A stretch of 64,000 nt of DNA, from NCBI RefSeq assembly GCF_002575655.3, contig NC_053040.3:356436267-356500266 (forward strand), read 5' to 3'. This document shows, one piece after another, positions 58,476 through 64,000 of this stretch (position 1 is its first letter; every line of letters starts with the position of its first letter). Source of the stretch: Aegilops tauschii subsp. strangulata (taxonomy: Eukaryota > Streptophyta > Magnoliopsida > Poales > Poaceae). The notes beneath the pieces are model-generated. The model was given only the letters and a program-made list of their open reading frames with translations. It made no database searches and was not told the origin of the DNA. The position numbers and the translations under genes are program-made.

Positions 58476-61400
58476 ATGTCCGGAGCGGGAGGCAAGTGGA
58501 TGGTCTCTACGGAGGAGAACATTACGAAGCTCCGGGAAGCCGGATACCTGGCCGCAGACATCGCGCACCGGCTCCCAGACGCGGGGCAGATCGTCCCTAC
58601 TCCAGAACCCAACGAGAGGGTTGTATTCCTTACCCACTTCGTCCGCGGGCCGGGATTTCCCCTCCACCCATTTGCCCGCGGGCTGATGTTCTACTACCGA
58701 CTGGACTTTCATGATCTGGCCGCCAATTTCATCCTCAACATCTCGGCGTTTATCGTCGTGTGCGAGGCCTTCCTCCGCACCATGCCCCACTTCGGCCTAT
58801 GGCTGGAGACCTTCAACGTGAAACCGAAGGCGGTGGTCGGCCAGCAAGCGGAGTGCAGAGGCGCCATGGTGGGCAAAATGCCCAACGTCACCTGTCTCGA
58901 AGGCTCCTATGTGGAGACCGTGAAGGGGTGGCAATCGGGTTGGTTCTACATCACCGAGCCGCGCGACACCAACTGGGTGGCGGCCCCCGAATTTCGATCC
59001 GGCATCCCCATGCGGCTCACCTCCTGGAAAGAGAAGGGCATATCCTGGGGTTCATCGGTGGGGCTGACCGGACTCCAGAAATGTGTTAAAAACATGATAA
59101 GCAAGAAAATCAAGCTTGTCAACATGGTCCAGGTCATGCTCTTCCGCCGGATCCTTCCGTGTCAAAGACGGGCATTCAATATGTGGGAGTTCGACCCGGC
59201 CAAGCACCAGACGCTGCGAGAGCTTTTCGACACGATGCACCAAGATGTCTGGAAGGTGCTGTTCAAGGCCGCCGAGGTACCTCCTCCCCTTACCGAGGAT
59301 CACGGACTCAGCGCAAAGCACCCTGCCAATCCGGTAAGCTCTTTATATCTCATAAGATGTTCCTTTCCCCAGTATAATCATGTGAGGGATCTGAGCCTCC
59401 ACGCCATTTAACAGGACTGGGTTGCGACAGCGGAGCGGATCGATTGTCCGGCCCCACTTCCCGAAGATCCAGCAAGGGCTCTCTTAACGGAGATGCTGGT
59501 TCTGGCGCCCTATGAGGCGCCGGAGAAGAAGGCCAAGAAGAAGGCCGTGGGGACCAGGAAAGGTCTCCGGCGCAAGGTTGTATCGGACTCATCGTCCGCT
59601 AACACCGAGGCGCCCTCCTCCCACGAAAACGAGGAGGAGGAAGAGGAAAGTTCTCCCCCCAGCCGGGGGAGACAAGGAAAGGAAGGCCACCCCATCTGGG
59701 GAGGCCAAAGGGTCCAAAAAGGGAAGGACCCTCCTTCCGGACTACTCCACAACAGCCGCTTACAGCGACGAGGAGTGGTTGCCCATGGACAAGCCCCAGA
59801 CGAAGTCGTAAGTATCCGGATACCATGATTGTTCTGGTATGTTTTGTTTTATTGCTTCTTATCATGCCAAACATGATCATGCAGTCCCTCCAAATCCCAT
59901 ATCGACGTATCCTCCTCAGACGAGTCTTTGGGCCAGTCGGCATTGAACAGCTATTCACTCCCGACTGCCACCTCCCCCCGCCCTACGGACGACGTCGAGG
60001 TGTTGTCTCAAAGGGCACTAAACCAAGGGGAGATAGTTCTGGAGGCGCCCCAAGGCGACATCCAAGATGCTGGGCGCATGGGGGGCAAGACTCCCATGGG
60101 CTCTAATGACGGGGGCAACAAGTTTGGCCCCCAGTCGAATACTGCGCCGGAACCTCCAGTGGTTCCGGATGCTGTCAGGCGAACCCTCGCTAAGGGGGGC
60201 GAGCCATCTGTGCCGATGGCCTTTGTCCATCCAGAGGCATTGGACAATTTGCTGGAAGTGCTTCGCGGCGCTTCCATTAACGAAGAGCACCGCACTATCA
60301 TGAGTGCGGTGGTCGAGAAGGTTCGGTCCGCCAAAAGCGGACTGACTGAAGCCTGTGCCAGCCTCCTAACAGGCTTTGAGGTAAGTAATCAAATTATGAG
60401 AAAATGTTACAGCATAGACAGTAGCCCCTGATGCTCTGTTTGGTGTTCGCAAAGAAAGGCCGAACAGAGGATCAAATAATAATCACAGGAGTCTAATCAG
60501 AATATGTCTATGTGAATAAGCAGGCTTCGCTGCTGGCTGCTGCCGCTCGCACGGCGGAGGTCTCCGCACTGAAGCGGGACCTTGAGCGGTCTGAGGAAGA
60601 GCTCGGCCTTACCAAGAGGCAGCTCGAAGAGAACAAAGATAAGTGATACCCCGTCTGTATATTTATAAAGAAAAAGGAAGGTGGTTGTTAGATCATAGGA
60701 TCGTCATGAATTTTTCTAGGGGCCACGACCGAAGTGGCGGCCCTGAAAAAGGCGCTGTCCGAGGCCGAAGACAAAGCGGCCAAGGAGCGCACCGAGCATG
60801 AGAAGCAAGAGGCCCGTGTCGGCGGGGTTCAGCAAGAGCTCTAGGATTTTGTCAAGAAATACGAGTCCTTGGAGCATGACTCTAAGACGCAGGGGTCCGA
60901 GCTTGCGAAGGCCCTCGACAACGCACAAAATGCCAAGGCCGAAGCCCAAGAGGCCCTCCTGGAGATTTAGGCAGTCAAGAAGATAGCGGCGGGTAAGGCA
61001 TTCATTATGCAAAGCAAGCATGTGAAGGAAACTTTCCTTTTACTTACCCGAATTTGGAGCTCTCCAGGAGCGTTCGCAGATCTACCCAGCAGTGTGTCGG
61101 ATGCCGCGGAGTTCTACTGGGCCGAGGAAGGGAGCTCGACGGAGAAGTTGTTCTGGTCTCAGTATACTGGGACCGAACATCCGATGCCCTTGAGCGACCA
61201 TTTGAAGCAACTGGTCGAGCTTCACAAGGCGGCCGAACTGGCCATGAATGGTCTCATAGTCCGGATGTGGCCTGGCGAGCCCCTGCCTGGCAGCTACTTC
61301 GGCCTGGTAAGGCGGCTTGTGAATGCCTGCCCACAGTTTGAAGTCATAAAGCCGTCGCGCACAGGGCCTTTGCCCGGGCGAAAGTGCACTGGGCGAAGAT

Positions 61401-61536
61401 GGACGCCAAAAAGCTGGTGAAGGAGGGGCCACCGGAGGGCAAGGAGCATTGCCACCCCGAAAAGTATTATGACAGTGTTCTGAAGGGTGCTCGCCTTGTG
61501 GCGGAGGAATGTGCTAAGGATGTAATATTTGAATGA
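58476..61536 (+). pseudogene. Antisense accessory ORF of the Tat element, PF04195-like, five exons
   Basis: Exons read from splice signals: 58476-59333, 59415-59807, 59885-60380, 60524 to about 60638, and 60720-61536. The first encodes MSGAGGKWMVSTEE and a 286-codon block with FPLHPFARGL. I recognise it as the putative gypsy-type transposon domain (PF04195). Later exons are acidic, Lys-rich and then coiled-coil-like (LKRDLERSEEELG). The end contains DLPSSVSDAAEFYWAEEGSS. Donors are GTAAG at the first three junctions; the fourth reads GATAAGT, a lost donor. Exon 2 has a frameshift near 59660. TAG codons at 60842 and 60968 and a frameshift near 61350 also break it. Role unknown; known relatives lie antisense downstream of pol in Tat elements. 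Confidence 0.78.
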
Positions 61537-62735
61537 ATGTACTCATGTGATCCTGTAATATGAAAACGAGTTCATGTGCGCTATATAACGCTTGTTGATT
61601 TAAAATATTACCTTCTGTGCGGCCGTTTATAAAATCTGAGAGTTGGCTAGTCGTTGGCTTCTGCCCCCATGTAACTAGTACTGACGTGTTCGGGATAAAC
61701 CTGATCACTCTTTATCCCAGTTTTGGGTCCTTCGAAGGAGGTGTTCAGCACAACGAACCAGGCAATCGGACTATAAAGCTTTATCACTCTCACTTAGCCA
61801 TAGAAGTCTATAATTTTAAATTTTGGCGAAGCCCCTAGTGTTCGGAAGGTCGAACTTGGGGCGCTATGTATGCCTAAATCGGACAAGGCCGACTCCTCGC
61901 CCGAAGCGGAAAAAATCTTTAAGGATTTGAGACCTCTCGAATAGCGACCAGCTCTCGCCGCATCATGACAGTCAGTTTTCGGCTTTCTCTACTGAGGTGC
62001 TCGTCCAGAAGAACCGGGACACAATCGCAGTAGTTCTCCCAGTGCTACCTTAGCCGATATAGCGGAACGTAAGGTACCAAAACATGGGAGCCGGGCAAAC
62101 CCAACTATTGACCCAAGACATGATTCGAAGCTGGTGCATATAATGCTATAAGTTCGGGGTGCCGCACTGTCGAAAGTGTTCGGACTTTTTATGCCGTGTT
62201 ATGGGGTACACTGAAGCCCTTGGCGCACTGGATGTATCAGCATGTACGGGTGCAATTTGTCGTAAATAAGCAGATAAGGGAAAAAGATGAAGTAATGCAA
62301 TAATGAGCTAATGCTGTACATTGTTATTTAAATGATACGTCAAATCGTATGTATACAAGTAGTGCAATAAGTAAAAATAGGACTATTTGACATGTCCTAT
62401 CCAAGGGCAAGCTGCGTGTGGGTATGTAAAATAGGTATAGCGATCGTTATCAGAGACCAGCTGGGGATTCCCTTGTACATCAAAGCTTCTTGCTTCCTTG
62501 GTGTTTCCTTCCCGTGACGGGTCCGATAATCAGGCGATCGGAGAGGGCCTTCAGAGAATAGGGGCCTGAAAGGAAGAAAATGTTAAAGATATACGGGTCC
62601 TGAAGCGGTTGAGCCGCATTATGGGCCGTGCCATAGCCGTGCCTCTGCCTATGCCCATGGTATCTTGAGTGCATAATTATGTACGCACGGCGCAACTTTC
62701 GCCGCTTGACTGGGACTAGGACGGAGGCCGAATTG
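61537..62735. other. Non-coding stretch where pol would be expected
   Basis: 1.2 kb with no RT, RNase H or integrase motif on either strand. The antisense ORF stops at its left end and the protease frame at its right end. It holds AT-rich sequence and short frames only. Confidence 0.7.
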
Positions 62736-64000
62736 CTAGGCGAGCTCTGAACGTGCCTGACGATCCTGTTGTAGGGTACTCCGGACTCGCTTGAAGGTGT
62801 CCGGGGGCTTTTTCGCCGAATTGGTGGTTTGCCTCAGAAGGCTGCTTTGCGCTTCTGCTGCGAGGGCCACAGTGTGCTCCTCTGTGCGGAGCGAGTGTTC
62901 TGTGTTTCCATTAACTGTTATAACCCCGCGAGGTCCTGTCATTTTGAGCTTGAGGTATGCATAATGCGGTACCGCATTGAATCTGGCAAATGCGGTTCGT
63001 CCAAGCAGTGCGTGATAGCCACTGCGGAAGGGGACGATATCGAAGATTAACTCCTCGCTTCGGAAGTTGTCCTGAGATCCGAAGACCACTTCCAGTGTGA
63101 TTGAGCCCGTGCAACAGGCCTCTACACCTGGTATGACACCTTTAAAGGTGGTTTTTGTGGGTTTGATCCTTGAGGGGTCTATACCCATTTTGCGCACCGT
63201 ATCCTGATAGAGCAGGTTCAGGCTGCTGCCACCATCCATAAGGACTCGAGTGAGGTGAAATCCGTCAATGATGGGGTCAAGGACCAATGCGGCAGAACCG
63301 CCATGACGGATACTGGTGGGGTGGTCCCTACGATCGAAAGTGATTGGACAAGAAGACCATGGGTTGAACTTTGGGGCGACTGGCTCCATCGCATAGACGT
63401 CCCTTAGTGCGCGCTTCCGTTCCTGCTTGGGAATATGGGTTGCGTATATCATGTTCACCGTTTTCACTTGGGGAGGAAATTTCTTTTGTCCCCCTGTGTT
63501 CGGCGGCCGTGGCTCCTCCTCGTCGTCGCTATGCAGCCCCTTTTCCTTGTTTTCGGCATTCAACTTGCCGGCCTGTTTGAACACCCAGCATTCTCTGTTG
63601 GTGTGGTTGGCTGGTTTATCGGGGGTGCTGTGAATTTGACACGAGCGATCGAGTATGCGGTCCAAACTGGACGGGCCCGGATTGCTTCTTTTGAACGGCT
63701 TTTTCCGCTGACAGGATTTAGAGCCACTGAATCCGGCATTAATTATCGTGTCTTCGGCGTTGTCGCCGTTGTTGCGGCGCTTGTGTCTGTTGCGACGTGG
63801 CCTGCCGTTGCTATCTTTGGCGTCTGAATTGCCAGGATTTCTTGATGTGTTGTTGCTGCGAGCCAGCCAGCTGTCCTCGCCCGCACAAAAGCGGGTCATG
63901 ATTGTTGTGAGGGCTGCCATGGACTTCGGCTTCTCTTGGCCGAGGTGTCGGGTGAGCCACTCGTCGCGGATGTTATGCTTAAATGCCGCTAAGGCCTCGG
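62736..64000 (-). CDS. gag: Gag-protease of the Tat element, N-terminus outside the window
   Basis: The frame is open from the right edge of the window to the stop at 62736; the ATG at 63920 is internal, because Gag-like sequence (FKHNIRDEW, then HLGQEKPKS) precedes it. It contains CAGEDSWLAR, a basic stretch (RRNRHKRRNN), a Cys/His region (CQIHSTPDKPANHTN) and the protease motif VLMDGGSS near 63225. It ends soon after ALLGRTAFARFN and an MTGPRGVITV stretch. No frameshift or stop interrupts the visible 421 codons. Unlike an autonomous element, the frame ends after protease and no RT follows. The product would form particles and process them; enzymes would have to come from elsewhere. Confidence 0.85.
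   Translation of the reverse strand, partial: EALAAFKHNIRDEWLTRHLGQEKPKSMAALTTIMTRFCAGEDSWLARSNNTSRNPGNSDAKDSNGRPRRNRHKRRNNGDNAEDTIINAGFSGSKSCQRKKPFKRSNPGPSSLDRILDRSCQIHSTPDKPANHTNRECWVFKQAGKLNAENKEKGLHSDDEEEPRPPNTGGQKKFPPQVKTVNMIYATHIPKQERKRALRDVYAMEPVAPKFNPWSSCPITFDRRDHPTSIRHGGSAALVLDPIIDGFHLTRVLMDGGSSLNLLYQDTVRKMGIDPSRIKPTKTTFKGVIPGVEACCTGSITLEVVFGSQDNFRSEELIFDIVPFRSGYHALLGRTAFARFNAVPHYAYLKLKMTGPRGVITVNGNTEHSLRTEEHTVALAAEAQSSLLRQTTNSAKKPPDTFKRVRSTLQQDRQARSELA

Larger units (their letters stand above)
57454..64000 (-). mobile_element. Tat-lineage Gypsy element, 3' part, with an opposite-strand ORF
   Basis: A TATA box in the LTR and gag-protease both point to the minus strand, so the LTR at 57454-57924 is the 3' LTR and the 5' LTR lies beyond the window. 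Between them is an intron-containing ORF on the plus strand. RIRE2- and Grande-type Tat elements are known to carry such antisense ORFs. No RT, RNase H or integrase is found between protease and the antisense ORF, so pol is absent from its expected place. A possible TSD copy is CCTGG at 57449-57453. Confidence 0.82.

Noticed and set aside
58213..58790. Several frames overlapping the first exon of the antisense ORF
   Set aside because: Alternative-frame shadows; the 58476 frame has the recognisable domain and splice sites.

Overview
This window is a block of nested transposable elements from a large grass genome. The retrotransposon types, their dense nesting and several sequences I recall from Triticeae repeats point to wheat, Aegilops or barley. 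I found no host gene, tRNA, rRNA or CRISPR array. Family names (Angela/BARE-like, Sabrina/WHAM-like, Tekay, Tat) come from memory of domains and termini, not from a search. Boundaries given with target-site duplications (TSDs) are read directly from the sequence.

Layout, left to right. 1-1065 is part of a Gypsy LTR (minus strand) abutting a 112-base scrap of a Tat-type LTR (1066-1177). 1178-4306 and 18287-18826 are gene-free, repeat-rich sequence that looks like parts of DNA transposons. A complete 14-kb Tekay-type chromovirus (4312-18286, TSD TCCTG) sits in it, with two LTRs of about 4.15 kb and one Gag-Pol frame broken only by three in-frame stops. 18827-36652 is a decayed Copia element on the minus strand. 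Its 5' LTR is split by a complete 11.3-kb non-coding element (24764-36049, TSD GTTTC) whose primer site and polypurine end resemble the chromovirus. 36653-46728 is a Sabrina/WHAM-like Gypsy element without pol. It carries two solo LTRs (37703-38603, TSD GTTTT; 39203-42095, TSD GGTAT) and a patch of unclassified repeats with a tandem duplication. 46866-57120 is a second Copia remnant (plus strand) whose RNase H is split by an Angela/BARE-like element (47837-56331, minus strand). 57454 to the right edge is a Tat-lineage element on the minus strand: 3' LTR, an opposite-strand intron-containing ORF, no pol in view, and gag-protease running off the window.

The observation most worth pursuing is inside the long LTRs. 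Three different LTR families each contain a small exon-like acidic frame (84, 75 and 60 bases) with an AG acceptor before it, an AG|GCAAG donor of GC-AG type after it, and the same codon phase. In two families a second acidic exon-like frame in compatible phase follows and ends in a stop near the LTR end. These LTRs look organised like small intron-containing genes.

How the parts relate: the chromovirus could once have supplied proteins for the non-coding element that shares its priming and polypurine signals. Every coding frame judged here is broken, except the gag-protease segment at the right edge, which is open as far as the window shows it.
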